From NCBI GenBank assembly GCA_902578505.1, contig CACHDD010000008.1:1-28689 (forward strand): a stretch of DNA of 28,689 bases. Direction: 5' to 3'. The position numbers were made by a program, and so were the translations under genes. How positions within the stretch are numbered: position 1 is the first letter of the stretch; each line of letters begins with the position of its first letter. Origin of the DNA: an uncultured Bacteroidota bacterium (GTDB lineage Bacteria; Bacteroidota; Bacteroidia; Flavobacteriales; UA16). Positions 8,719-16,384 of this stretch are shown one piece after another. The notes under the pieces were generated by a model, which made no database searches, had not been told where the DNA came from, and worked only from the letters and a program-made list of their open reading frames with translations.

Positions 8719-8865
8719 ATGGCGAGAAAGAAAAAGGAAAAAGAGTTACAACCTAACATAAAAGTTAGATTAGACCGAAGGACTGTTATTACTATAAAAG
8801 ATAAAAGTAAATTAGATTTTTGGAAACAGAAATATCCAAATCTTGAAATACTCGAAGAATCTTAA
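8719..8865 (+). CDS. Small basic protein of 48 residues, unrecognised
   Basis: ATG 8719 to TAA 8863-8865 encodes a lysine/arginine-rich start (MARKKKEKE) followed by the beta-strand-like IKVRLDRRTVITIKD and a short amphipathic tail (FWKQKYPNLEILEE). I do not recognise the family. Support for a real gene comes from the ordered, non-random composition, placement in an otherwise empty gap, and a strong intrinsic terminator 50 nt downstream in the same orientation. A TTTG at 8677-8680 could be a -33 element, but no good -7 box follows. The charge suggests nucleic-acid or ribosome contact, which is only a guess. Confidence 0.6.
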   Translation: MARKKKEKELQPNIKVRLDRRTVITIKDKSKLDFWKQKYPNLEILEES

Positions 8866-8914
8866 GAAAATTAATTCGTATATATTTAGAAATAGCAAGG
8901 TGGTGCACATACAC

Positions 8915-8945
8915 AAAGGGGATGCTTTTGCGTCCCCTTTCTTTA
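8915..8945 (+). terminator. Intrinsic terminator after the 48-codon gene
   Basis: AAAGGGGATGC (8915-8925), TTTT loop, GCGTCCCCTTT (8930-8940) pair over 11 bp with one G-U wobble, followed by C-TTT. It is the strongest hairpin in the window. The minus strand lacks a T-run, so it serves plus-strand transcription. Confidence 0.8.
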
Positions 8946-8983
8946 TCAAAACACATCCGACTTAATTAAAAGACTTTTATTTC

Positions 8984-9259
8984 TTATGAAACCATCGCTC
9001 TATTCCAAGGAGCAAATGCTAAATGCTCTCGTCCCTTCTTAGTTAGTGTGTAGCCGTCCTTGTTTTGGATTAGACCATCTAGATATAGATTAGTAATTCG
9101 CTCTCCAATTCTAGCTTGTCCAACATGTAAATCAGTATCGGCTTCTATTCTTTTCCAGAAGTTTCTTTCTAGTACACCAAGTCTAATGTGATTTTGATTC
9201 TCTAATTTGAAATTTTGTATAATTTCAAGAATCATGAAGTCATACTTGTCCATGTGCAT
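8984..9259 (-). CDS. Small winged-helix-like protein, putative DNA-binding
   Basis: From ATG 9259 the product has 91 residues. An in-frame TTG at 9295 would add 12 residues; I prefer the ATG (a second ATG lies two codons on). Predicted helices at the N-terminus (FMILEIIQNFKLENQ), a helix-turn-helix-like stretch (ARIGERITNLYLDGLIQ) and a following basic wing-like segment (GYTLTKKGREHL) look like a winged-helix fold of the MarR/PadR/archaeal-like kind. It may act as a transcriptional regulator, but no specific family is recognised. It stands alone, ending about 45 nt from the terminator of the convergent small gene, with an AT-rich gap upstream. Confidence 0.6.
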   Translation of the reverse strand: MHMDKYDFMILEIIQNFKLENQNHIRLGVLERNFWKRIEADTDLHVGQARIGERITNLYLDGLIQNKDGYTLTKKGREHLAFAPWNRAMVS

Positions 9260-9295
9260 TTTTTGGATATTTTGGATGTTAAAGGATTCTTGCAA

Positions 9296-9685
9296 TTTAA
9301 GTTGTCCTGAAATTCAGTAACAATCCAAACCTCCTCAGATATCAACGTTTTGTTAACGAATATAATATTATTGTTAGTAACCTGTTGATACTAATAAGTA
9401 CTCTTGAATATTTAAGAATTTTATAAGGAATCATTTAAGATTTCTTTTGTTATGCGGAGTTGTTAAATTGTTAGAAAAATCAACTCTTTTATGATTTTAA
9501 TTCCAGATGAATACGCTTAAAAAATCCAATTTTTCTCTATCATATTTTAAATCAGAACACTTTTGTTTTTTAAATGAAATGTTTGTTGATTTTATTAATG
9601 AATGTGTTTTTTTTAACTCATAAACGAATCTAGGTCTTGGTTTCTAAACTTTCAACCTCCTAACAATTTCTTATTTTATTAATGC
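9296..9685. other. AT-rich intergenic gap
   Basis: This 390-bp stretch is markedly AT-rich with poly-T runs. I find no DnaA-box cluster, tRNA-like cloverleaf, terminator or -33/-7 promoter. It contains the short palindrome ATAATATTAT near 9363, an ATTTTATTAATG direct repeat (near 9590 and 9673), and a 38-codon open frame at 9507-9623 that I do not accept as a gene. Confidence 0.4.
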
Positions 9686-10381
9686 CTAGATTATTTCATT
9701 TTTCCATGAACCCTTTTTTGTCGGATATGAGGATAGATGATAATTAAGAATATTTTGAAATTCATCTCTTTTGATTTCTTTCGCACCTAGTGTTCTTAGG
9801 TGTTCATTCATAATTTGACAGTCTATGGGCCCAAAATCCCATTTTTTGAGGGTTTGGGCTAATTTGATAAGAGCGACTTTAGAAGCATTTGGTGAATTTG
9901 AAAACATACTCTCTCCAAAAAACATTGTCCCTATAGAGACTCCATATAGGCCACCAACTAACTTTTCATCTTCCCAAACCTCAACTGAATGAGCTAAACC
10001 AAGCTCGTGCAAATTGCAATAAGCATTGTGGATGTCTGAACTAATCCATGTTCCTTCGTTTGGGTTTCCTCTATCTGCAGTAGCGCAACCCTTCACTACT
10101 TCATCGAAACATGTGTCAAAAGTCACTTTGTAGATTTCTCTATTGAGAATGTTACGCATGCTTTTGTGAATCTTAACCTCGTCAAGTGGGATAATTGCCC
10201 TTGTTTTTGGCGCCCACCATAAAATCTCTTCCCCAGGATTGAACCAAGGAAACACTCCGTGTTCATAAGCGGCAATTAGTCTTGCTGGACTAAGGTCTCC
10301 GCCAACAGCTAATAGCCCCATTTCATTCGCCTTATCTACAGAAGGGAATTCTATGTTTTCATCTAAAAGCTGAATTTGCAT
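9686..10381 (-). CDS. aat: Leucyl/phenylalanyl-tRNA--protein transferase
   Basis: Transfers Leu or Phe from charged tRNA to N-terminal Lys/Arg of proteins, marking them for ClpAP under the N-end rule; cytoplasmic. The family signatures are all present: GLLAVGGDLSPARLIAAY, HGVFPWFNPGEEILWW, and the later GLYGVSIGTMFFGESMFS. I start at ATG 10381 (231 residues) rather than ATG 10402. The family usually begins only a few residues before the (W/E)FP motif, and a near-perfect -7 box (TACCTTCG) sits 4 nt upstream of 10381, inside the longer reading. It is divergent from the Nudix gene with only about 30 bp between the two starts. Confidence 0.95.
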   Translation of the reverse strand: MQIQLLDENIEFPSVDKANEMGLLAVGGDLSPARLIAAYEHGVFPWFNPGEEILWWAPKTRAIIPLDEVKIHKSMRNILNREIYKVTFDTCFDEVVKGCATADRGNPNEGTWISSDIHNAYCNLHELGLAHSVEVWEDEKLVGGLYGVSIGTMFFGESMFSNSPNASKVALIKLAQTLKKWDFGPIDCQIMNEHLRTLGAKEIKRDEFQNILNYHLSSYPTKKGSWKNEII

Positions 10382-10385
10382 TGAA

Positions 10386-10393
10386 CGAAGGTA
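10386..10393 (-). promoter_or_regulatory. Candidate -7 box for aat
   Basis: The minus strand reads TACCTTCG, one mismatch from TAnnTTTG, followed by TTCA and ATG 10381. The same 4-nt spacing occurs at ribBA, def and the GlmU-like gene. Confidence 0.35.
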
Positions 10394-10414
10394 GAAAGGC
10401 ACGATCTTGCGAAC

Positions 10415-11056
10415 GTGAAAATTGAGGAAGAAAAATTGATTGATGAATTGAGGAAGGTGCTCACAAATGGATTACCTGGGGTGAAATCCCAATTAAAAGC
10501 GGCTCCTCCTTTTAGAGTAAATTCTTTTACGGATAAAGATGTGATGGAAGCGAGAAAAGCATCAGTTGTTTTCATCATATATCCTCATGACAATAAATGG
10601 GAAGGAGTTTTGATTAAAAGGGCATCTTATGATGGCGTACACTCGAAGCAAATTGCTATGCCAGGAGGAGAGAGGGAGCCAGGTGATGCTAGCGATTTAG
10701 AAACTGCTATTAGAGAGTGTGAGGAAGAAATAGGGGTGAGTTTAGTGAAAGCCCAAATCATAGGAACACTTTCGCCATTGTACATTCCACCAAGTAGGTT
10801 TTTCGTTAGGCCATATTTGGCCTATTTGAATGCAAAACCTCAATTCAATATTGACCCAAAAGAAGTAGGAGAAGTGTTGTTTGTTAGTTTGGAGAGATTG
10901 TGTTCAGATAATCTTTGGGCTGAGTTTGAGATAAAAGGGAATAAGGTGCCGGGATTTGAATTGGATGGAAATGTGGTTTGGGGAGCTACAGCAATGATGC
11001 TTGCGGAGATATCAGATTGTTGTAGGGATATTTTCAGAGATACCTTTGCAACATGA
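10415..11056 (+). CDS. Nudix hydrolase, CoA pyrophosphatase (NudL) type
   Basis: A 213-residue Nudix protein beginning at GTG 10415. The segment from VLIKRASYDGVHSKQIAMPG into the Nudix box (PGGEREPGDASDLETAIREC, then EEEIGV) has the one-residue-longer spacing seen in the UPF0035/NudL group, which hydrolyses coenzyme A and its thioesters to 4'-phosphopantetheine and 3',5'-ADP. Catalytic glutamates of REC-EEE-IG are intact. It is probably cytoplasmic, with a role in CoA turnover. Its stop overlaps the ATG of the next gene (ATGA). The GTG start lies only about 30 bp from the aat start on the other strand, so the two promoters must overlap. Confidence 0.87.
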   Translation: MKIEEEKLIDELRKVLTNGLPGVKSQLKAAPPFRVNSFTDKDVMEARKASVVFIIYPHDNKWEGVLIKRASYDGVHSKQIAMPGGEREPGDASDLETAIRECEEEIGVSLVKAQIIGTLSPLYIPPSRFFVRPYLAYLNAKPQFNIDPKEVGEVLFVSLERLCSDNLWAEFEIKGNKVPGFELDGNVVWGATAMMLAEISDCCRDIFRDTFAT

Positions 11057-11550
11057 AAGATTTAAACTCTAAGGACAATAGTAAGGTTGAGGCTGAACTG
11101 GATAGGGCTGAGAAGAATGGTGATATTAAATGGATTAGGCCTTTGCTCTATGCGTATAGAGATAGGCCTGAGGATGCACTTAGGGAGAGAATGAGGACAA
11201 TGCTATCAACTATAAAGCTAAGTGGCGCAGAAGGAATTTATATTGAGGAATTAGAAAGTGGAGATTGCTCGGCAATATCTACAGATATTTTGGGCTTTAT
11301 ATGGAGTTCTGGGTTTGATCCTTCAAATAAGTTGGATCTCATAACTAGAATAGCTACCAATGGAGATTTTAGAGCTGCTATGGAAGGTCTAACAATTATT
11401 GAGCAATGTGAATCAATAGACGAGGAACACGTGTTACTCGAGGCAATACTCAATGTTAGAGGAGCAATTGAAAATTGTGAAGATGAAAGCCTAAAGGCAA
11501 TGTACGAGCCAATGTTAGCTTCTCTGCAAAGACTAGAAAGGGCTCAATAA
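11053..11550 (+). CDS. Hypothetical all-helical protein, HEAT-repeat-like
   Basis: A 165-residue acidic, helix-rich protein with no signal peptide or membrane segment. Alternating amphipathic helices of about 15 residues (IKWIRPLLYAYRDR, ALRERMRTMLSTIKL, DILGFIWSSGF, FRAAMEGLTIIEQC, HVLLEAILNVRGAIEN) suggest a HEAT/ARM-like solenoid. I do not recognise a named family. The ATG overlaps the Nudix stop as ATGA, so the two are coupled. Its TAA abuts the stop of the convergent carboxylase gene with no spacer and no visible terminator. Function unknown. Confidence 0.75.
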   Translation: MKDLNSKDNSKVEAELDRAEKNGDIKWIRPLLYAYRDRPEDALRERMRTMLSTIKLSGAEGIYIEELESGDCSAISTDILGFIWSSGFDPSNKLDLITRIATNGDFRAAMEGLTIIEQCESIDEEHVLLEAILNVRGAIENCEDESLKAMYEPMLASLQRLERAQ

Positions 11551-13188
11551 TCAAGTTTGTAAAACACCAGGTCTAAAAGGCTTTTCAGAAGGAGCTGCGT
11601 TAGCTGCTTCAATACCCTTGCTAATCCAAGATCTTGTATCCTCAGGGTCTATAATTGCATCAACCCAAATCCTAGATGCAGCATACTCTGGTTTTGTCTG
11701 CTCGTCATACCTAGCCTTGATTTTCTGTAATAGTTCTTCTTGAGCTTTTTTATCTACTGGTTTGCCAGCACTCTTTAATCGACTTACTTCAATTTGCTGT
11801 AGAACCTTAGCCGCTTGGTCTCCTCCCATCACTGCAATCTTTGCAGTAGGCCAAGCAACTATTAGCCTTGGGTCGTATGCCTTTCCACACATTGCATAGT
11901 TTCCTGCGCCATAGCTATTGCCTACAATAACTGTGAATTTTGGCACAACACTGTTTGAAACGACGTTTACCAGTTTTGCTCCATCCTTTATGATGCCGTT
12001 GTGTTCTGATCTTGAACCAACCATAAATCCAGTCACATCTTGAAGGAAAACTAAAGGGATGTTTTTTTGGTTGCAGGTCATAACAAACCTAGCAGCCTTG
12101 TCAGCACTATCAGAATAGATAACTCCGCCAAACTGCAAACCATCCTTGGTTGATTTTACAGTATTGCGTTGGTTAGCGACAATTCCCACACTCCAACCAT
12201 CAATTCTTGCGTACCCACAAACAATGGTTTTGCCATATGTTTTCTTGTATTCAGTAAAAGAACCATCGTCAACTAAAGCTTTAATTAGATCTCTTGTCTC
12301 ATATGGTTGGGTTCTACTCTCTGGTAGAATAGACGAAGGTGATCTTCCAGACGGGTCCTTTGCTTCAGCTCTTGAAAAACCTGCATCTGTTGGAGTATTG
12401 CCCCAGTGTGATGCCAGGTCTCTTATAGTCTTTAATGCGTGCTCGTCATCAGTACATGGGTAATCGATAACGCCACTTATTTCAGTTTGGGTTTTTGCAC
12501 CACCTAGAGTTTCGTTGTCAATATCCTCTCCAATTGCAGCTCTTACTAAATAGCTACCTGCGAGGAATATTGATCCTGTGCCTTCAACAATTAGACTTTC
12601 GTCACTCATTATTGGTAGGTATGCACCTCCAGCTACACATGATCCCATAACAGCTGCTATTTGAGGAATGCCCTCAGAACTTAGTTTGGCATTATTTCGA
12701 AACATCCTCCCAAAGTGCTCTTTGTCTGGGAAAATTTCATCTTGCATGGGAAGAAAAACGCCTGCACTATCTACTAGGTATATAATTGGAAGTCGATTTT
12801 CTAAAGCTATCTCTTGAGCTCTCAGATTCTTCTTTGCTGTGATAGGGAACCATGCTCCGGCTTTAACTGTGGCGTCGTTTGCAACGCAGATGCACAACCT
12901 TCCGTGTACTCTTCCAATTTCTACTACAACGCCACCAGAAGGACAACCTCCGTATTCATCATACATTCCATCACCTGCGAGAGCAGCTATTTCCAATCTC
13001 TCACAACCCTGGTCAAAAACTCTATCTAATCTTTCACGAGCAGTGAGTTTGCCCTTTGCGTGTTGCTTTTCCATTTTAGCAGTCCCACCGCCTTTCTTAA
13101 CCTTGTTAAGCTTGCGATTTAAGTCCGCCACCAGAAGACGCATTTTGTCTTCGTTCTTGTTTGCTTGTATATCTGCTTTTTTTGCCAC
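11551..13188 (-). CDS. Acyl-CoA carboxylase carboxyltransferase subunit (methylcrotonyl-CoA type)
   Basis: A 545-residue carboxyltransferase (crotonase-fold) that moves carboxyl from biotin to an acyl-CoA. Two halves are visible: the N-domain with HAKGKLTARERLD and GAWFPITAKKNLRAQEIA, and the C-domain with QDVTGFMVGSRSEHNGI and GNSYGAGNYAMCGKAYDP. The sequences LVDSAGVFLPMQDEIFPD and FGRMFRNNAKLSSEGIPQ are close to 3-methylcrotonyl-CoA carboxylase beta, pointing to leucine catabolism; propionyl- or geranyl-CoA specificity cannot be excluded. The start is GTG 13188. No biotin-carboxylase subunit is in the window, so its partner is encoded elsewhere. It is monocistronic here and convergent with the preceding gene. 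Confidence 0.92.
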   Translation of the reverse strand: MAKKADIQANKNEDKMRLLVADLNRKLNKVKKGGGTAKMEKQHAKGKLTARERLDRVFDQGCERLEIAALAGDGMYDEYGGCPSGGVVVEIGRVHGRLCICVANDATVKAGAWFPITAKKNLRAQEIALENRLPIIYLVDSAGVFLPMQDEIFPDKEHFGRMFRNNAKLSSEGIPQIAAVMGSCVAGGAYLPIMSDESLIVEGTGSIFLAGSYLVRAAIGEDIDNETLGGAKTQTEISGVIDYPCTDDEHALKTIRDLASHWGNTPTDAGFSRAEAKDPSGRSPSSILPESRTQPYETRDLIKALVDDGSFTEYKKTYGKTIVCGYARIDGWSVGIVANQRNTVKSTKDGLQFGGVIYSDSADKAARFVMTCNQKNIPLVFLQDVTGFMVGSRSEHNGIIKDGAKLVNVVSNSVVPKFTVIVGNSYGAGNYAMCGKAYDPRLIVAWPTAKIAVMGGDQAAKVLQQIEVSRLKSAGKPVDKKAQEELLQKIKARYDEQTKPEYAASRIWVDAIIDPEDTRSWISKGIEAANAAPSEKPFRPGVLQT

Positions 13189-13222
13189 GCCTCGAAGTTA
13201 AGCAAGAGGGGGACTTCGAGAG

Positions 13223-13230
13223 TACCTTTG
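13223..13230 (+). promoter_or_regulatory. -7 box for the membrane-protein gene
   Basis: TACCTTTG, a perfect match to TAnnTTTG, 33 nt before ATG 13264. No clear -33 TTTG is present at the right distance. Confidence 0.5.
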
Positions 13231-13263
13231 CATCAATGACCTTTCTTTTTACCCTAAGACCAA

Positions 13264-13839
13264 ATGAAGTTAGTTGAGAAGAATTTCCTGATTTACAAGC
13301 TCCTTAATTCTTCATTTACAGGACTATCAGTGGGAATATTATTCACTATCTACGAGCCGCTTGATCCCGAAATTTATTCTGTAGGGGGGATGGTGCTAGC
13401 AGGAGCAATGCTCATAATTGCCAAATTCTACGAAAGGTTACTGAACATTAAGAGCTTTTTTGCAATTTCATTGTTGGTTGAGTTTGTGATGCTATTAACC
13501 ATAATCACGTTCCTTGTTTTAAAGTACAGTATTACTTCTGCTCTAATTATATATTGTGGATATCAGCTTACATTCATTTTTGGGGGGTACCTAGTAAGAG
13601 CAGAAACTCTTGTCGCACATAGAAAGGAATTACTGAGTAGTATTGATGTAAATAAGCAGGTTGGATACTTAGTAGGTTTAGGAGCATCGTTTTTGTTTTA
13701 TAAAGCGTTGGATTTGGGCTTAGAGATTACAGATAAGAAGGTGCAAATTGACATACTTCATTACTTATTAATTCTATTGCAAAGTGCAATTCTTCTAATT
13801 GTATTTTTCAGTTTTAAAAAAGAGAGAGGACAGGGCTGA
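13264..13839 (+). CDS. Polytopic membrane protein, unrecognised
   Basis: A 191-residue inner-membrane protein with five or six predicted hydrophobic segments, for example near residues 20-30, 38-52, 64-86, 90-107, 133-147 and 165-184. A basic loop (RAETLVAHRKELL) lies between the two halves. I recognise no family motif. The size and loop pattern resemble half of an MFS-type transporter, but this is weak. It has its own -7 box and is followed 44 nt later by ettA, which also has its own -7 box, so the two need not be co-transcribed. Function unknown. Confidence 0.7.
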   Translation: MKLVEKNFLIYKLLNSSFTGLSVGILFTIYEPLDPEIYSVGGMVLAGAMLIIAKFYERLLNIKSFFAISLLVEFVMLLTIITFLVLKYSITSALIIYCGYQLTFIFGGYLVRAETLVAHRKELLSSIDVNKQVGYLVGLGASFLFYKALDLGLEITDKKVQIDILHYLLILLQSAILLIVFFSFKKERGQG

Positions 13840-13846
13840 GGTGTGG

Positions 13847-13854
13847 TACCTTTG
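13847..13854 (+). promoter_or_regulatory. -7 box for ettA
   Basis: TACCTTTG, identical to the box before the upstream membrane-protein gene, ends 29 nt before ATG 13884. The shared octamer suggests the same housekeeping sigma factor. Confidence 0.5.
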
Positions 13855-13883
13855 ACCTGAAATTAGACCAAACAAAAAACAAA

Positions 13884-15569
13884 ATGTCAGACGATAAGAA
13901 GGTGATTTTTTCCATGGTAAAGGTGTGCAAGGACACACCAGCTGGAAAACAAGTTTTGAAGGATATCTACCTGTCGTTCTTCTACGGTGCTAAGATTGGT
14001 ATCATAGGTGTGAACGGTTCGGGTAAATCAACGGTGATGAAAATTATTGCTGGGTTGGATGAGGCGTACAGGGGTGATGTGGTTTGGTCTGATGGTTACA
14101 CAGTTGGATACCTACCTCAGGAGCCAGAATTGGATCCTAACAAAACAGTAAGGGAAATTGTTGAAGAGGGTACACAGGAGATAGTTGATACACTAGCAGA
14201 GTTTGAAGAGATTAATGCAAAATTCATGGAGGATGAGATCCTGAATAATCCAAATAAAATGGAGGCATTGATTGCCAGACAAGCTCAGGTTCAGGATAAG
14301 ATAGACGCATTGGATGCTTGGGAACTTGATACAAAGCTCAACATTGCTATGGATGCATTGCGTTGCCCGCCAGATGACCAAAAAATATCTGAACTCAGTG
14401 GAGGTGAAAGACGTAGAGTTGCTCTTTGTAGACTTTTGCTGAAGCAACCTGATGTTCTGTTATTAGACGAGCCGACTAACCACTTAGACGCTGAGAGTAT
14501 AGATTGGCTTGAGCAGCACTTAGAGCAGTACAAGGGCACGGTGTTGTGCGTTACTCACGATCGTTACTTCTTAGATAACGTTGCTGGATGGATTCTAGAG
14601 CTAGATAGAGGTGAAGGCATTCCTTACGAGGGAAATTACCAGAGTTGGCTAGAGCAGAAGACAAAGAGATTAGCCCAAGAGGAAAAGCAAGAGTCTAAGC
14701 GCAAAAAAGAGCTAGATAGAGAACTTGAGTGGATTCGCACTAACCCTAAAGGTCGAAGAGCGAAAAACAAGGCTCGTATCTCTAATTATGAAACTATGCT
14801 TGCTGACGGTTCAAAGGAGAAGTCGACAAGACTTCAAATCCCAATTCCAAACGGCCCTCGCCTTGGAAACAAAGTGCTTGAAGTTGAAGGACTCCAGAAA
14901 TCTTATGGAGAGAAGCTTTTAGTTGAGGATTTGACCTTTAAGCTGCCTCCAGCAGGAATTGTTGGGATTATCGGACCTAATGGAGCTGGTAAAACGACAC
15001 TCTTTAAAATGATAATGGGAGAGGAGCAGCCTGATAAGGGATCGCTTGAATTAGGAGATACTGTTGAAGTTGGTTACGTAGACCAAACCCACAAAGACAT
15101 AGATCCTGAACAAACTGTATGGGAAGTTGTTTCTGGAAAAAATGAGCATATTGAAATTGGGGGTCAGCTAGTTAATAGCCGTGCATATGTAAGTCGCTTT
15201 AATTTCAACGGCCCAGACCAACAGAAAAAATGTGGCGTGCTTTCAGGAGGTGAAAGAAATAGACTTCACTTAGCTATGACTCTTAAGACTGAAGCAAACG
15301 TTCTACTTCTGGACGAGCCCACAAATGATATTGATGTGAATACGTTAAGAGCTCTTGAGGAAGGAATTATGTCTTTCGCTGGATGTGCTGTAGTAATCTC
15401 ACACGATAGGTATTTCCTCGATAGAATTTGCACTCACATCCTTGCTTTCGAGGGTAATTCTTCAGCATACTGGTTTGAAGGAACTTATAGCGAATACGAA
15501 GAAAACAGAAAGAAGAGATTAGGAGACGAAGGCCCTAAGAGAATCAAGTATCGCAAGCTCGTTCGCTAA
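13884..15569 (+). CDS. ettA: ABC-F ATPase EttA, translational throttle
   Basis: A cytoplasmic ABC-F protein of 561 residues, the usual EttA length, that binds the ribosomal E site and gates entry into elongation according to the ADP/ATP ratio. There are two ATPase domains and no membrane domain. The first has Walker A GVNGSGKST, signature LSGGERRRVAL and Walker B LLLDEPTNHLD; the second has GPNGAGKTT, LSGGERNRLHL and LLLDEPTNDID. Between the first pair lies the arm insertion (about residues 95-140), and a charged linker rich in Lys/Glu (WLEQKTKRLAQEEKQ) follows the first domain. Its stop overlaps the gluQ start (TAATG), linking two translation-related genes. Confidence 0.95.
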   Translation: MSDDKKVIFSMVKVCKDTPAGKQVLKDIYLSFFYGAKIGIIGVNGSGKSTVMKIIAGLDEAYRGDVVWSDGYTVGYLPQEPELDPNKTVREIVEEGTQEIVDTLAEFEEINAKFMEDEILNNPNKMEALIARQAQVQDKIDALDAWELDTKLNIAMDALRCPPDDQKISELSGGERRRVALCRLLLKQPDVLLLDEPTNHLDAESIDWLEQHLEQYKGTVLCVTHDRYFLDNVAGWILELDRGEGIPYEGNYQSWLEQKTKRLAQEEKQESKRKKELDRELEWIRTNPKGRRAKNKARISNYETMLADGSKEKSTRLQIPIPNGPRLGNKVLEVEGLQKSYGEKLLVEDLTFKLPPAGIVGIIGPNGAGKTTLFKMIMGEEQPDKGSLELGDTVEVGYVDQTHKDIDPEQTVWEVVSGKNEHIEIGGQLVNSRAYVSRFNFNGPDQQKKCGVLSGGERNRLHLAMTLKTEANVLLLDEPTNDIDVNTLRALEEGIMSFAGCAVVISHDRYFLDRICTHILAFEGNSSAYWFEGTYSEYEENRKKRLGDEGPKRIKYRKLVR

Positions 15570-16384
15570 TGGTGGGCCGATTCGCACCATCACCTTCAGG
15601 AAGGTTACACTTTGGCTCTCTTGTAGCAGCAGTTGCTAGTTATTGCGATGCTCGTGCAAATGATGGGAAGTGGTTGGTTCGAATAGAAGATGTGGATGGT
15701 TCTAGGACTGTAGATGGCGCTGCTGATGATATCCTTAGAACACTTGAAGCGTTTGGCATGTATTGGGATGGAGATATTGTTTGGCAAAGCCAAAGGGAAG
15801 AGCATTATCAAAGCGTGATTGATCATCTTCTCAATCGTGATTTAGCTTTTGATTGTGGGTGTACTAGGCGCGATTTAGAAGGCCAAACCACATACCCAGG
15901 CACTTGTCGCTTTGGACTCCTAAAAGGAAAAGAAGCCAGGTCTGTCAGATTTAAAACCCCAAATGAGGATTTGATTTGGGATGATCTAATTCTAGGCCCT
16001 CAATTGTCAAAAGCAGGAAGCGAAACAGACTTTATTATCAAAAGAGCAGATGGGTACTATGCTTTTCACTTAGCTGTTGTATTGGACGATGCTGAAGCAG
16101 GTGTGACAAGGGTTGTTAGGGGAGAGGATTTGTTGGATTCCACTCCAGCGCACCTGCACCTTCAAAAGGTTTTGGGATTTGAAAGGCCTGAGTATGCTCA
16201 CGTGCGTTTGGCCTTGAATAAGGAGGGGGCCAAACTCAGCAAAGCGAATAAGGCGACTCCAGTTGAAATTCATGATGCCCCAGCCCAAATTGCACTCGCG
16301 CTTGATTTTTTAAATCAACCAGCTGTAACAATGGATAATCCTAAAAAAATGCTCGCTGAAGCTGTTGCAAATTGGTCTCTATGA
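15569..16384 (+). CDS. gluQ: Glutamyl-Q tRNA(Asp) synthetase
   Basis: A 271-residue truncated paralogue of glutamyl-tRNA synthetase that attaches glutamate to the queuosine base of tRNA(Asp). It carries the catalytic core only. The HIGH-type motif is in FAPSPSGRLHFGS at the very start, the zinc knuckle is in DCGCTRRDLEGQTTYPGTC, and the KMSKS equivalent is KLSKA near residue 220. The anticodon-binding domains of a true GluRS are absent, which separates GluQ from GltX. The ATG overlaps the ettA TAA, and the 3' end overlaps the convergent recombinase gene by 6 nt. The presence of gluQ implies that the organism makes or salvages queuosine. Confidence 0.93.
   Translation: MVGRFAPSPSGRLHFGSLVAAVASYCDARANDGKWLVRIEDVDGSRTVDGAADDILRTLEAFGMYWDGDIVWQSQREEHYQSVIDHLLNRDLAFDCGCTRRDLEGQTTYPGTCRFGLLKGKEARSVRFKTPNEDLIWDDLILGPQLSKAGSETDFIIKRADGYYAFHLAVVLDDAEAGVTRVVRGEDLLDSTPAHLHLQKVLGFERPEYAHVRLALNKEGAKLSKANKATPVEIHDAPAQIALALDFLNQPAVTMDNPKKMLAEAVANWSL

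Noticed and set aside
9507..9623. 38-codon open frame in the AT-rich gap
   Set aside because: Composition is dominated by Phe, Asn and Ser as expected from AT-rich noncoding DNA, with no promoter or terminator.
9296..9685. AT-rich gap as a replication origin
   Set aside because: No cluster of DnaA boxes (TTATCCACA-like) or neighbouring dnaA/dnaN genes can be seen.
12839..13201. 120-residue plus-strand open frame opposite the carboxylase gene
   Set aside because: It lies entirely over a clearly coding minus-strand gene and has no recognisable domain; it is a codon-bias shadow.
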